From positions 37,759 through 101,758 of the forward strand of contig CAJUBE010000014.1 of NCBI GenBank assembly GCA_910584725.1: DNA of 64,000 bases, given 5' to 3'. The notes under the pieces are model-generated. The model saw only the letters and a list, made by a program, of their open reading frames with translations, searched no databases and was not told the DNA's origin. The position numbers and the translations under genes are program-made. Shown here piece by piece: positions 34,382 through 43,966 of this stretch. This stretch comes from an uncultured Lachnospiraceae bacterium (lineage in GTDB: Bacteria > Bacillota > Clostridia > Lachnospirales > Lachnospiraceae). The stretch's first letter is position 1, and each line of letters starts with the position of its first letter.

Positions 34382-35436
34382 TACTGCGCATACACCTCAA
34401 AGAAATTCTGCGTCGTCACTTCCCCGTCATGGATAAAGTTCACATTGTCCCACAGCTCCTCGTTCAGATTTCTGGTCAGCGTCGCCACATAGGCGTCGTA
34501 CTCCTGCCCGAACGCCTCCTCACGTCTTTGCTCTACGATCTTGATCTTGTTTGCGTCCGTCTCCTCCCTGTCAAAAGTGTTAATGCACTTGATGATGTGA
34601 TAGCCGAACTCCGTCTCCACCACGTCGCTGATCTCGCCCGTTCCCAGATTGAAAGCCGCCGTCTCAAAGGACTCCTCCATCTCCCCTTTGCCGAAGGAAT
34701 ACGTTGCCTTATCATCCTCGCTGTACTTGCGGATCAACGCGTCGAAATCCTCGCCCTCCCTCGCCTGCCCGAGCGCCTCGATCGCACGTCTGTATGCATC
34801 CCGCTTTGCCTCCTCCGTGTACTCGATCTTTTTTCCCGTCCCGTCCAGCGCGTAAGTCTTAATCAGAATATGCTGCACGGTAATGGTTCGCGCCTCGTCG
34901 TCGCTGATCTCCGGGTTGATGTCCTTGATCGTGTACTGGTACATCTTCTCCGCCCGGGCAAGCTCCGTGTAGAGTGACTTGATGGTCTTCTCGTTGACGC
35001 CCATCAGTTCAATCTCCCGCTCTCCCAGCGTGTCATAATACGCCTTCGCCGCATTTTCCGCCCGCGCGCGTTCCTCCTCGTCCAGCTCCACCTCATACTT
35101 CTCCGCCATCAGGTTCATTGTCTTGATCTGAGCAATCTGCGCCAGCGCGATATTTTTCACATTCTCCTCAAGCGTCACGCCATCTGCGATCGTCCCCCAG
35201 ATTTCCTGCCCGTACACGCTTTCATACCGGTTCTGGATCGTGGTCAGATACACCATAAGCTCCGGCAGCTTGCAGGAGCTGGTCTCGATCCGAAAGATCT
35301 CGTTCTTCTCAAATCCCGTGGTCAGCACCACCTTTGTGCCAAACCCGTCCCCGTCCCCGCAGCCCGTAACTGTCCCGGTTAACATAACTACAGACAATAA
35401 ATATACCGCTATCCGTTTCCATCTCTTAATACCCAT
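34369..35436 (-). CDS. PrsA/SurA-like peptidyl-prolyl isomerase lipoprotein
   Basis: 355 residues. Signal peptide and lipobox VTGCG (Cys about 26) place it on the outer face of the membrane. A SurA-type helical N-domain (about 60-165) precedes a parvulin-type domain (about 185-300): TVQHILIKT, FDALIRKYSEDD, AAFNLGTGEISDVVETEFGYHIIK. It should assist folding of exported proteins. Parvulin domain complete by eye. Confidence 0.88.
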   Translation of the reverse strand: MGIKRWKRIAVYLLSVVMLTGTVTGCGDGDGFGTKVVLTTGFEKNEIFRIETSSCKLPELMVYLTTIQNRYESVYGQEIWGTIADGVTLEENVKNIALAQIAQIKTMNLMAEKYEVELDEEERARAENAAKAYYDTLGEREIELMGVNEKTIKSLYTELARAEKMYQYTIKDINPEISDDEARTITVQHILIKTYALDGTGKKIEYTEEAKRDAYRRAIEALGQAREGEDFDALIRKYSEDDKATYSFGKGEMEESFETAAFNLGTGEISDVVETEFGYHIIKCINTFDREETDANKIKIVEQRREEAFGQEYDAYVATLTRNLNEELWDNVNFIHDGEVTTQNFFEVYAQYFGS

Positions 35437-35506
35437 ACTCCTCCTGCTTCGCCACTACTCCTACGACTATTGAAGTAATTCCATAATATTTTCTCAATAC
35501 TAAATT

Positions 35507-35641
35507 ATTGTGCGAATCGTATAATTATTAGCAGACCCTTGAAGAGCGTCAGCGCTTAACGAGGTTTTTCACGAGTTTAGCGTCTGTTACGCTCGGAACG
35601 GAGCGCAAGCGCGTCTGCGTTAATTATACGATTTGCACAAT
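35507..35641. mobile_element. MITE-like element with 29-30 bp terminal inverted repeats
   Basis: The left end ATTGTGCGAATCGTATAATT (continuing to GCAGAC at 35536) is inverted at 35613-35641 with few mismatches. The 135-bp interior holds small hairpins and the TTAACG/TTTAGCG motif also seen at 9510-9576. No coding capacity. The right end lies 1 bp from the PHP gene stop. Confidence 0.65.
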
Positions 35642-35642
35642 C

Positions 35643-36410
35643 TCAATCTATCGAAATAATGTTTCCCCTCTTATCATACCACACTTTCCCATCCGTCAGC
35701 ACATAATCCTCGCCGCCCAGAACCGCCTGCACGTAATCCGCCGCCGATCGCAGCCTCCTGCGAAACGCCATGCCGCCCCCGAACAGATTCGTGGAGTGAA
35801 TATCCGATCCCGCGCTTAAAGGAAACCCGTGCGCCTTCGCGTAGGCGACTGCCCTCTTATCAAACACGGTCTTATCCCTCAGTGTCCCGGAATACCAGTG
35901 GTGCGCGGCGTTGATCCCCTCCACGCCGTCCACCCAGTCCGGCATAAGGCGCACTTCGGGAATATAAGCCTCCTCCCTGTAAGGATGGGCGTGCATCACC
36001 AGTCCGCCTGCCTCGTGCACCAGTTCGTACTGCTCTTCCACCGTTATATAGCGAAGTTCCGGGTGCGCCTTCATCCACGCCTTATCAATCCCGTACAACA
36101 GAAATTCTGTGGCGTCATATCCTGCCTCGTATCCGAAAAAGACGTCCAGCCCGATTTGATCTCCCTCCGCCTTCGCGTGTTCATATCCGAGACAGAACTG
36201 GTCCACCCAAGCCTCCCACGGCAGCCCCCGGTCCACACAGGTGTTTCCGCCCCAGTTATGGTCTGTCACAAAAATGCCGGTATATCCGTACTCTTTACAC
36301 GCCCGCGCCATCTCCGCCCCGGTGCTTCTCGCACAGGCACTGGACTCCGAAGTGTGCAGATGGGTCTCATACAGGTAGGGATACCTCTCCCTGATCACCA
36401 CATCGTTCAT
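35643..36410 (-). CDS. PHP-domain metal-dependent phosphoesterase
   Basis: 255 residues. HLHTSESSACA (first metal motif), TDHNWGG, MHAHPYREEAY and SAGSDIHS are the four conserved PHP motifs. Such proteins hydrolyse phosphate esters with a tri-metal site; substrate unknown. Start at MNDVVIRE (36408-36410) with GGAGG upstream. Confidence 0.85.
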   Translation of the reverse strand: MNDVVIRERYPYLYETHLHTSESSACARSTGAEMARACKEYGYTGIFVTDHNWGGNTCVDRGLPWEAWVDQFCLGYEHAKAEGDQIGLDVFFGYEAGYDATEFLLYGIDKAWMKAHPELRYITVEEQYELVHEAGGLVMHAHPYREEAYIPEVRLMPDWVDGVEGINAAHHWYSGTLRDKTVFDKRAVAYAKAHGFPLSAGSDIHSTNLFGGGMAFRRRLRSAADYVQAVLGGEDYVLTDGKVWYDKRGNIISID

Positions 36411-36573
36411 CTTTTCCTCCTTACCGGAGCTTTTTTGCAATGGCATGCGTCGAGAATTTCAAAGTTTTCCGAAGGAATACTTTTATTCTCGGCTGCAATT
36501 CTGAGTTCGTAGCTCCGGCACAAACTCGCGATTGAATACATTGCCTCTCTCCCTTGTATACCGCTGTATTTGA

Positions 36574-36614
36574 AAAAGGATTAAATTGTATGCACCGGCA
36601 TCCCAACCTAATCC
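36574..36614 (-). terminator. Possible terminator downstream of ilvE
   Basis: On the minus strand GGATTA ... TAATCC followed by TTTTT. The stem is short with a long loop. The rest of the 36.4-36.7 kb gap holds no visible gene. Confidence 0.45.
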
Positions 36615-36704
36615 CTTTCCCTTTTATCCCGTTCGTTTTCTAAAAGCATTCCTTAATGCTGCTGCCATGCCATATCTTGCAAATGCCGCTCTGCACCTGA
36701 CCGC

Positions 36705-37730
36705 TTACTTGATTACATGAATCCATCCCTCAGGCGCTTCGATCCTGCCCATCTGGATGCCCGTCAGCGTATCGTACAACTTCTGGGTAATCGGTCCCAT
36801 CTCGCTCATGCCGCTGGGGAACGCAATCTCTTTTCCGTGATCCACGATCTTTCCTACCGGAGAGATAACCGCCGCCGTGCCGCAAAGACCACACTCTGCG
36901 AAATCCTTCACTTCCTCCAGCGCGATCGGCCGCTCCTCCACCTCAAGGCCCAGATAATCCTTCGCCACCGTCATCAAGGAGCGTCTGGTAATAGAAGGTA
37001 AAATGCTGTCGGACTTCGGCGTAATCACCTTATTGTCCTTTGTCACGAACAGGAAGTTCGCGCCGCCTGTCTCCTCCACATGCGTCCTGCTGCCCGCATC
37101 CAGATACATATTCTCGTCGTAGCCTTCCTCGTGCGCCGTCACAATAGCATGAAGGCTCATCGCGTAGTTCAAACCCGCCTTGATATGTCCCGTTCCGTGC
37201 GGCGCGGCGCGGTCAAAATCGCTCACCTTGATCGTGATCGGCTTCACGCCGCCCTTAAAGTAAGGGCCCACAGGCGTGGTAAATACTCTGAACTGGTACT
37301 CCTCCGCGGGCTTCACGCCGATTACCGGAGAGATACCAAACATATAAGGTCTGATATAGAGAGTTGCGCCGGAACCGTAGGGCGGCACATAAGCCTCGTT
37401 CGCAGCCACCACATCCGTCACAGCCTTTATGAAACGATCCTGCGGAAATACCGGCATCTCCAGCCGCTTGCAGGAATCTTCCATGCGCTGCGCGTTCAGG
37501 TCGGGACGGAAAGTCACGATACGCCCGTCCTCGGTGGTGTAAGCTTTCATTCCCTCGAAACAGGTCTGCGCATACTGTAGGACGCCCGCGCACTCGTTCA
37601 TCACAATGTTGGCGTCATCCACAAGCGCACCGTCATCCCATGCGCCGTTTTTGTAATTCGCCACGAAGCGTTTGTCCGTCTCGTGATAGCCGAAACCGAT
37701 ATTCGCCCAATCCAGATTCTTTTTTTCCAT
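36705..37730 (-). CDS. ilvE: Branched-chain amino acid aminotransferase
   Basis: PLP enzyme interconverting Leu/Ile/Val and their 2-oxo acids. 341 residues; FEGMKAY, LYIRPYMFG, and the PLP-lysine region HIKAGLNYAMSL (Lys in IKAGLNY), then EETGGANFLFV, are family landmarks. Start MEKKNLDWA (37728-37730) follows GGAG; the longer frame adds 26 residues without family similarity. An upstream promoter is visible at 37828-37855. Confidence 0.94.
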   Translation of the reverse strand: MEKKNLDWANIGFGYHETDKRFVANYKNGAWDDGALVDDANIVMNECAGVLQYAQTCFEGMKAYTTEDGRIVTFRPDLNAQRMEDSCKRLEMPVFPQDRFIKAVTDVVAANEAYVPPYGSGATLYIRPYMFGISPVIGVKPAEEYQFRVFTTPVGPYFKGGVKPITIKVSDFDRAAPHGTGHIKAGLNYAMSLHAIVTAHEEGYDENMYLDAGSRTHVEETGGANFLFVTKDNKVITPKSDSILPSITRRSLMTVAKDYLGLEVEERPIALEEVKDFAECGLCGTAAVISPVGKIVDHGKEIAFPSGMSEMGPITQKLYDTLTGIQMGRIEAPEGWIHVIK

Positions 37731-37827
37731 AATAGCCAACTCCTCTCCCTCAGTCAGTTCCTCTGTCGTTTCGTAACTGTTCCGTGTGCAAAATACTTTG
37801 CTGAACAATTATTATATTTATTTTTAT

Positions 37828-37855
37828 ATAATATACCTTTATCCCCAAAAGTCAA
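37828..37855 (-). promoter_or_regulatory. ilvE promoter
   Basis: Minus strand TTGACT (37850-37855), 16-base spacer, TATTAT (37828-37833). No T-box or other leader structure recognised in the ~95 bases before the start codon. Confidence 0.6.
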
Positions 37856-37909
37856 GCGTCTCATAACAGTTCAGCCTGCGGCTTCTCCGTTACAGCCTCG
37901 CGTACTCTC

Positions 37910-39880
37910 TCACAGCACGGCGTTGACCACCTCAAGGGCAATATCGTAAGCGTAATCCTTGACCGCTTTTTCGCAGAGCCTGAGCATCTTCTTGTCCGAC
38001 TCCGGCCGGTCATAACGCTTTAGCTCTCTGATCTTAACCGCTGCGCTCTCCCCGTCGAAATCATCCAGTCTTGCCGCCAGTTCATGCAAGGCCCTGGTCC
38101 ACTCTTCCTCCGTGATCTTTCCGGCGCTCTCCTCCTCCGTCGTCCGCTCCGTCTTCTCGCCCGCATCCTCCGTTTCCAGATACACCCGCAGACTGTTTCT
38201 CATGGTGTTCATCATACCGAACAGAATCGGGGAACGCACCGTCACATCCTCAAGCTGACCTGCTTTCGCCATCTTCTCCAGCTCAAATGCCTCGTCCGCC
38301 AGATCATCCGCTCCCACGTTTCTGGCATTTCCTTTCAATGAATGCACAATAATCGTATAGCCGGGCATATCCCCCTTCTGCAAAAAGTCCTTGAGGGCTG
38401 TCTCCTTCTCCTGCAAAATGGAATGGAAATCGCGAAGCACCTTGCCGTAAAGCGCCTTGTCACCGCCCATATAGCGAAGACCGTTTCTCAGGTTAAAGCC
38501 CATCAGATAAAGCTGGCTCTCCCTGATATCGAACTCTCCTTCTCCCTCTTCCTGCGTCTGCTCGTACTCATCGCTGATATTCCTGTTGTTGGTCAGGTAA
38601 ACCACATTGCTCGGCAGATATTCGATCAGCATATTTTCAAACTTATCCGCGTCGATCGGCTTCGTCAGGTAATCCTGAAATCCCTCTTTCAGATAGAGCT
38701 CTCGGGCGCCCGCCACCGCGTTTGCCGTCAGAGCAATTACCGGAATATCTCTGGACGGATTTCCCTCCAGCGCACGTATGGCATGAAGCGTCTGGACGCC
38801 GTCCATCACCGGCATCATGTGATCCATGCAGATCAGGTGATATGTCTTTCTCTTAATCAGTTCCAGACATTCCTCGCCGCTGGCCGCCACGTCGATCTGC
38901 AGTCTGGTGCCCTTCAAAAGTCCCTGCGCCACCGCCAGGTTCATGGAATTGTCATCCACAATCAGGATTCTTCCCATAGGCGCAATAAACTTTTCGTGGT
39001 AATCCTCGATACTTCGCAGGCTGTCCTTGTACTGCTTCTCAAAATCACCAAGCGGCTCCCTGTCCACTACCTTCTGCACAATTTTGAAGGAGAAGGCGGA
39101 GCCCTTTCCGTATACGCTCTGCACCTCCAGCCTGCCGCCCATCATCTCAATCAGACGCTGCGTGATAGCAAGTCCCAGTCCTGTCCTGTCGTCCTTGCTG
39201 CGGACTGTGGAGTCCATCCGCTGAAATGCCTTAAAGAGCTTCGGAATATCTTCGTCCTTGATGCCGATTCCCGTATCCTTCACAATCACGTAAATCTCTA
39301 TGGAATCCTTCGGCAGCTCCTTCCAGCTCAAATGCAGCGTGATCCTGCCCTTCTCCGTATAGCGCACTGCGTTTGACAGGAGATTACCTATAATCTGTCT
39401 GATATGTATCTCGTCGCCAAACAGCTTATAGGGGATATCCTGTGCAATCTCCAGAACCAGATCCAATTTTTTGCGGCGCAGTTGCACCGATATGCTGTTA
39501 ATCAGATCGTTCAAAAGGGAGCTGACGTCATAGATCCCTTCCGTCAGATCCATCTTATCTGCCTCAAGCTTGGAGAAATCCAAAATATCGCTGACAAGCG
39601 CCAACAGAATGTTGCCCGCCTGCCTGATATCTCTCGCATACTCCTTGACCGCCTCCTCCTGACTCTCCCGCAGAATTAACTCATTCAGTCCCAGAATCGT
39701 GTTGATCGGCGTCCTCAGTTCATGGGACATATTCGCCAGGAAAATATCTCTGGCATACTCTGCCTTCTCCACCGCACTTCTGGCCGCCTCCAGCTCCACA
39801 CTCTTCTGCTGTAATGCTTCCTTCGCCTGGGAAAGCTCCGTCCCCTTTTTCGCCGTCGTTTTTTTTGTCTCCTGCCCCAT
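37910..39880 (-). CDS. Soluble hybrid sensor histidine kinase (HisKA-HATPase-REC-HPt)
   Basis: 656 residues, no membrane segment. An N-terminal coiled coil (about 15-45) leads into HisKA with phospho-His in MSHELRTPIN (His53), a HATPase domain (IGNLLSNAVRYTEKG, DTGIGI, GLGLAI), a receiver domain (ILIVDDNSMNLA; phospho-Asp in MDHMMPVMDG, about 350) and an HPt domain with IIVHSLKGNARN (about 505). No PAS or GAF input is present, so the signal likely comes through the coiled coil or a partner. No response regulator gene is adjacent. Confidence 0.92.
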   Translation of the reverse strand: MGQETKKTTAKKGTELSQAKEALQQKSVELEAARSAVEKAEYARDIFLANMSHELRTPINTILGLNELILRESQEEAVKEYARDIRQAGNILLALVSDILDFSKLEADKMDLTEGIYDVSSLLNDLINSISVQLRRKKLDLVLEIAQDIPYKLFGDEIHIRQIIGNLLSNAVRYTEKGRITLHLSWKELPKDSIEIYVIVKDTGIGIKDEDIPKLFKAFQRMDSTVRSKDDRTGLGLAITQRLIEMMGGRLEVQSVYGKGSAFSFKIVQKVVDREPLGDFEKQYKDSLRSIEDYHEKFIAPMGRILIVDDNSMNLAVAQGLLKGTRLQIDVAASGEECLELIKRKTYHLICMDHMMPVMDGVQTLHAIRALEGNPSRDIPVIALTANAVAGARELYLKEGFQDYLTKPIDADKFENMLIEYLPSNVVYLTNNRNISDEYEQTQEEGEGEFDIRESQLYLMGFNLRNGLRYMGGDKALYGKVLRDFHSILQEKETALKDFLQKGDMPGYTIIVHSLKGNARNVGADDLADEAFELEKMAKAGQLEDVTVRSPILFGMMNTMRNSLRVYLETEDAGEKTERTTEEESAGKITEEEWTRALHELAARLDDFDGESAAVKIRELKRYDRPESDKKMLRLCEKAVKDYAYDIALEVVNAVL

Positions 39881-39956
39881 ACCTGCGCACCCTTCCTTTA
39901 TACCAATTCCTGGTTTTCCCGTCCACCCTTAACAGAGTCCCCTATTGGTTTATCCT

Positions 39957-40448
39957 TCATTGCTTTCTTTCATATTTTACAAAATAATACGGCAGATCAA
40001 AATAAGTCTGCTCCTCACTCTCCGCGGTTATTTCCCAGGCGTCATCGTTATCCAGATTCGGGTAATAAGCGTCCGCCTCATAGTCGTGGTCGATCTTCGT
40101 CACATGCACCACATCGCATTCCGGAAGCATCATGCGGTAAACGCTCTCCCCACCGATGATATACACATCCTCCGTGGGATATTTTTTTAGCTCGGTGTCC
40201 AGCTCCTCCTTGCTGTGCACCACCACGGCATCCTTCACCTGATAATCCGGGTTCGTGGACAAAATAATGTTCGTCCTGTTCGGGAGCGGCATCCCCTGCG
40301 GAAATGTCTCCAGCGTCTTTCTGCCAAGCACTACCACCTTACCTGTGGTTTCCTGCCTGAAATTCTTGTGATCCGCCGGGATCCGCACGAGCAGGCTGTT
40401 TTTACAGCCGATCGCCCAATTGTTGTCAACGGCTACGATTGCATTCAT
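39957..40448 (-). CDS. folA: Dihydrofolate reductase
   Basis: 163 residues. NADPH-dependent reduction of dihydrofolate. MNAIVAVDNNWAIGCKNSLL is the N-terminal active-site strand, VVLGRKTLETFP and YIIGGESVYRMML the cofactor and core motifs. Start at 40446-40448 with AAAGGAG upstream. It follows thyA by 29 bp, the common pairing: ThyA makes dihydrofolate, FolA regenerates tetrahydrofolate. Confidence 0.95.
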   Translation of the reverse strand: MNAIVAVDNNWAIGCKNSLLVRIPADHKNFRQETTGKVVVLGRKTLETFPQGMPLPNRTNIILSTNPDYQVKDAVVVHSKEELDTELKKYPTEDVYIIGGESVYRMMLPECDVVHVTKIDHDYEADAYYPNLDNDDAWEITAESEEQTYFDLPYYFVKYERKQ

Positions 40449-40477
40449 ATGATGTGTCTCCTTTGCTGCCAGACTCG

Positions 40478-41326
40478 CTAGATCGCCACAGGTATATCCG
40501 CCACCTGCGGACCTGTAACGTAGTTCTCCACCTTCACGTCGTCCCTCGTAAACTGATAAAAATCTGTGACATCGGGATTCAGCACAAACGTGGGCGCGTC
40601 GTAAACGGGTCTTGCAATCAGTTCCTTTATAATAGGTATATGTCTGTCGTAAATGTGCGCGTCCGCGATCACATGGACAAGTTCTCCCGCCTCCATGCCG
40701 CACACCTGCGCCAGCATATGCACGAGCACCGCATACTGCACCACATTCCAGTTATTTGCCGTCAGCACATCCTGCGAACGCTGGTTCAAAACCGCGTTGA
40801 GCGTCAGCTTCTCATGCCCCTTCTTCTGCGTCACGTTAAAGGTCATGCTGTAAGCGCAAGGGTACAGATTCATCTCGTGCAGATCCTGGTGCACATAGAG
40901 ATTCGTCATAATCCGGCGGCTGAACGGGTTGTTTTTCAGATCGTAAATCACCCGATCCACCTGATCCATCATGCCTTCTTTATACTGATGCTTCACGCCC
41001 ATCTGATACCCGTAAGCCTTGCCGATACTGCCGTCCGCATCCGCCCACTCGTCCCAGATATGGCTGTGCAAATCGTTGATATTGTTGGACTTGCGCTGCC
41101 AGATCCAGAGCATCTCGTCCGTGGCGCTTTTTAAAGCCGTCCTGCGAAGCGTCATAATCGGGAACTCCTCCGACAGATCGTAGCGATTCACCACCCCGAA
41201 TTTCTTTATGGTGTAAGCGCTCTCCCCATCCGCCCAGTGGGGTCTCACCTTCTCCCCCTCCGTGCTCGTCCCGTTCTCCAGTATATCCTTACACATATCT
41301 ATGAAAATGTGATCCGCCAGACTCAC
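40478..41326 (-). CDS. thyA: Thymidylate synthase
   Basis: 282 residues. Converts dUMP to dTMP using methylene-tetrahydrofolate. The active-site Cys lies in LYPCAYSMTFNV; QRSQDVLTANNWNVVQYAVL and HVIADAHIYDRH are folate/dUMP-binding segments. The active-site sequence differs from the E. coli pattern (PPCH) but matches a clostridial subgroup. In operon with folA. Confidence 0.93.
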   Translation of the reverse strand: MSLADHIFIDMCKDILENGTSTEGEKVRPHWADGESAYTIKKFGVVNRYDLSEEFPIMTLRRTALKSATDEMLWIWQRKSNNINDLHSHIWDEWADADGSIGKAYGYQMGVKHQYKEGMMDQVDRVIYDLKNNPFSRRIMTNLYVHQDLHEMNLYPCAYSMTFNVTQKKGHEKLTLNAVLNQRSQDVLTANNWNVVQYAVLVHMLAQVCGMEAGELVHVIADAHIYDRHIPIIKELIARPVYDAPTFVLNPDVTDFYQFTRDDVKVENYVTGPQVADIPVAI

Positions 41327-41418
41327 TCTTCATTCTCCCATTCTTACATTATGTAAATCATTCTTTCTAATCCGCAGACCTGTAACCCTGCATTCTGCGG
41401 TTCATTGTGTAAATCATT

Positions 41419-41509
41419 CGGGAAGAATGCGTGCTTTTCGCATTCTTCCGGACATGACTTAGATACACTTGGACATCGTCCTTTGATACCTGAGTGCGTC
41501 TTCATGTCC
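41419..41509 (-). repeat. Two-hairpin structured element, diverged copy
   Basis: Hairpin A: CGGGAAGAATGC (41419-41430) with GCATTCTTCCG (41440-41450). Hairpin B: GGACATGA (41450-41457) with TCATGTCC (41502-41509), enclosing GGAC/GTCC. The stems differ from the copies at 30105 and 44205, but the unpaired ACTTAG and CTTGG stretches and a right-side GTCTT are kept. The stop codon of the beta-CASP gene lies in the stem. Confidence 0.6.
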
Positions 41510-43103
41510 GATCCCACTTGTCGCAAAGCGAATTGATCTGATCCGCGAACCGCGCCAGATCCTTGTTTGCGCCTCCCTCGTTCTTATGTATAACGGCGAT
41601 AAGCCTCTGCCCGCTTGCCAAAAGCCTTGCAAAGACATCGGAAATGCCGCGCACTTTCTTCTTGATCGCCACAGGCTCCGCCTCGTGGATAAATTCTCCG
41701 CTGATCAGATCATAGCGGGTGCCGCTGTAAGGTGCATAGGCGTCCAGCCCGTGCTCCACCTTCAAGCACTCCGTAAAGAGTTTGCAGACGCTGTCCTCGC
41801 CATGTACCACAAAAACTTTGTCCGGCTTCTTTTCAAAGCCGTCCACCCACTGTAAAAGCCCGTTCTTATCCGCGTGACCGCTCATGCCGACCAGCTTCGC
41901 GATATCGGCGCGGATCTCGATCGGCTCACCGAAAAGCTTCACCTCTTTCGCGCCTTCCACAAGCATTCTGCCGAGCGTCCCCACAGCCTGATATCCCACG
42001 AAGAGAATCGTACACTCCGGCCGCCACAGATTATGCTTCAAATGATGCCTGATACGTCCCGCCTCACACATGCCGGAAGCGGATATGATAACCTTCGGCG
42101 TATGCTCGAAGTTGATCGCCTTGGATTCGTCGCTTGTAATGGCAAGGCGAAGTCCCGGGAACGTAATCGGATTGATCCCCTTTCTGACCAAAGCCATCGC
42201 CTCTTCGTCAAAACACCTTGCCTCATTTTTATGAAAAATCCCGGTGGCCTCCACCGCCAGCGGGCTGTCCACATAGACCGGGAAATTCTCGTGACCTTTT
42301 ACCAGCCGCTCAGCCTTAATCTGCCGCAGGAAATAGAGCATCTCCTGCGTCCTGCCCACTGCAAAAGAAGGAATCACCACATTGCCGCCACGATCAAAAG
42401 TGGTCTGCAAAATCTTCGTCAGCTCTCCCACATAGTCCACTTTCTCCGTGGAATGCAGTCTGTCGCCGTAGGTGGACTCCATCACCACATAATCCGCTTC
42501 CGCCGTGTTTTTCGGGTCTTTGATGAGGGGCTGTTCGCTGTTTCCGATATCGCCGGAAAACACCAGCTTCCTCGTCACGTTCCCTTCCGTCGCCCAGACC
42601 TCGATGCTGGAAGAACCGAGCAGATGCCCAATATCCGTAAAGCGGATCTTTATATTTTCATTTATCGTCACTTCACTGTCATAGTCGCAGGGGATGAGAC
42701 GCCTGATCGCCCCGTCCGCGTCCTCCATCGTATAAAGAGGCTCCACCACCGCATTCTCGGCGCTTCTCTTAGCCTTGCGGTTTTTCCACTCTGCCTCCTG
42801 CATTTGGATATGCGCACAGTCACGCAGCATAATGCTGCACAGATCACAGGTGGGCGCCGTCGCAAAAATCTGACCGCGGAATCCCCTCGCATACAAGAGC
42901 GGCAAAAGACCCGAATGGTCTACATGCGCGTGAGTCAGGAACACATAATCTATCAGCGCTTCCTCCACAGGCAGCTCGCAGTTCTCAAATACGTTGGCAC
43001 CCTGCTCCATGCCGTAGTCCACCAGAATATTCTTATCGCCTACCCGAAGATAATGGCAGCTCCCTGTCACCTCATGGTCTGCCCCGATAAACATAAGCTC
43101 CAT
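41502..43103 (-). CDS. MBL-fold beta-CASP RNA-processing hydrolase
   Basis: 533 residues. THAHVDHSGLLPLL is the zinc-binding HxHxDH motif, with VDYGMEQGAN and FSGDIGNSEQPL as further metallo-beta-lactamase motifs; the beta-CASP domain follows (FDRGGNVVIPSFAVGRTQEM). The C-terminal motif GMSGHADKNGLLQWV fits the RMMBL region. Likely an RNA endo- or exonuclease of the CPSF73/YSH1-like group rather than RNase J, which lacks this start. Separately transcribed. Confidence 0.88.
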   Translation of the reverse strand: MELMFIGADHEVTGSCHYLRVGDKNILVDYGMEQGANVFENCELPVEEALIDYVFLTHAHVDHSGLLPLLYARGFRGQIFATAPTCDLCSIMLRDCAHIQMQEAEWKNRKAKRSAENAVVEPLYTMEDADGAIRRLIPCDYDSEVTINENIKIRFTDIGHLLGSSSIEVWATEGNVTRKLVFSGDIGNSEQPLIKDPKNTAEADYVVMESTYGDRLHSTEKVDYVGELTKILQTTFDRGGNVVIPSFAVGRTQEMLYFLRQIKAERLVKGHENFPVYVDSPLAVEATGIFHKNEARCFDEEAMALVRKGINPITFPGLRLAITSDESKAINFEHTPKVIISASGMCEAGRIRHHLKHNLWRPECTILFVGYQAVGTLGRMLVEGAKEVKLFGEPIEIRADIAKLVGMSGHADKNGLLQWVDGFEKKPDKVFVVHGEDSVCKLFTECLKVEHGLDAYAPYSGTRYDLISGEFIHEAEPVAIKKKVRGISDVFARLLASGQRLIAVIHKNEGGANKDLARFADQINSLCDKWDRT

Positions 43104-43330
43104 ACAGTTCCCCCCTGCTTGCGCCGCTTACTTTTCTTTTGTATCTCTTACATCATAACATTTTTTTCCGAACGCGTAAATCTTTTCGGGGATATCTTTT
43201 TCAGATTCTCACGGACTTTGCCGCAAGTGCAAAGTCCCGGACTGAACTGTTACCTGATTCTTGCCTTCAACATCCGATTCCGCTCCCATACAATATAATA
43301 AATCCGTAATTCTGTAATGAGGTAACTTCC

Positions 43331-43966
43331 ATGTCCTTTTCGATTTCCTCCCTGCTGCTCTTTCTGGTGGCGGTTTCTCTGGATTCCCTGACGGCCGGAT
43401 TCTCCTACGGTGCCGGGCGGGTGCACATCAAAGCCCTCTCCCTGTTTTTCTTGGCCTGTGTTCCGGCTCTTTTCATCACCGCCGCGGGCGGGCTCGGCGA
43501 GATCGTCGGCTCCCTGCTGCCGCCCGGCGTCCTCCCTTTTCTTTCCTTTTTTATGCTGGCCGCCATCGGCATAGCCAAGCTGCTGGAAAGTCTGATCCGC
43601 AGCATAGCAAAAAACCACCCCAGTCTCATGGGAAACTGGGGCTGTCAGATCAAACAGATCAATATTATCTTCACGGTCTACATTTCGCCGGAAGAAGCCA
43701 ACCGCACGGATCTTCAAGTCTTGAGCGCAAAGGAAGCGCTGCTTCTGAGCCTTGCCCTCTCCCTTGACAGCATCCTTGTAGGAATGGCTTTCCCGGCCGC
43801 CGATATTCCCCGGCTGGCCCTGTTTTTCTCTGCCGCTCTCTTTAACCTGCTTCTCTTTGTCGCCGGCTGCCTCTTTGGACGCCTTCTCTTCCGCATGCTG
43901 CGTATTGACCTTTCCTGGCTCTCCGGCCTTTGCCTTTTACTTCTGGCCTTCCGCGCACTGACATGA
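43331..43966 (+). CDS. YtaF/MntP-like sporulation membrane protein
   Basis: 211 residues with about six membrane helices and two internal repeats each bearing an LDS motif (AVSLDSLTAGFSYG, ALSLDSILVGMAF), as in YtaF and the MntP manganese exporter. Central loop hydrophilic. In Bacillus ytaF is sporulation-linked; transport of a divalent cation is plausible. A tandem repeat array begins at its stop codon. Confidence 0.8.
   Translation: MSFSISSLLLFLVAVSLDSLTAGFSYGAGRVHIKALSLFFLACVPALFITAAGGLGEIVGSLLPPGVLPFLSFFMLAAIGIAKLLESLIRSIAKNHPSLMGNWGCQIKQINIIFTVYISPEEANRTDLQVLSAKEALLLSLALSLDSILVGMAFPAADIPRLALFFSAALFNLLLFVAGCLFGRLLFRMLRIDLSWLSGLCLLLLAFRALT

Noticed and set aside
37731..37827. T-box or leucine-type leader before ilvE
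   Set aside because: No T-box motif or specifier stem; the leader is short and AT-rich.
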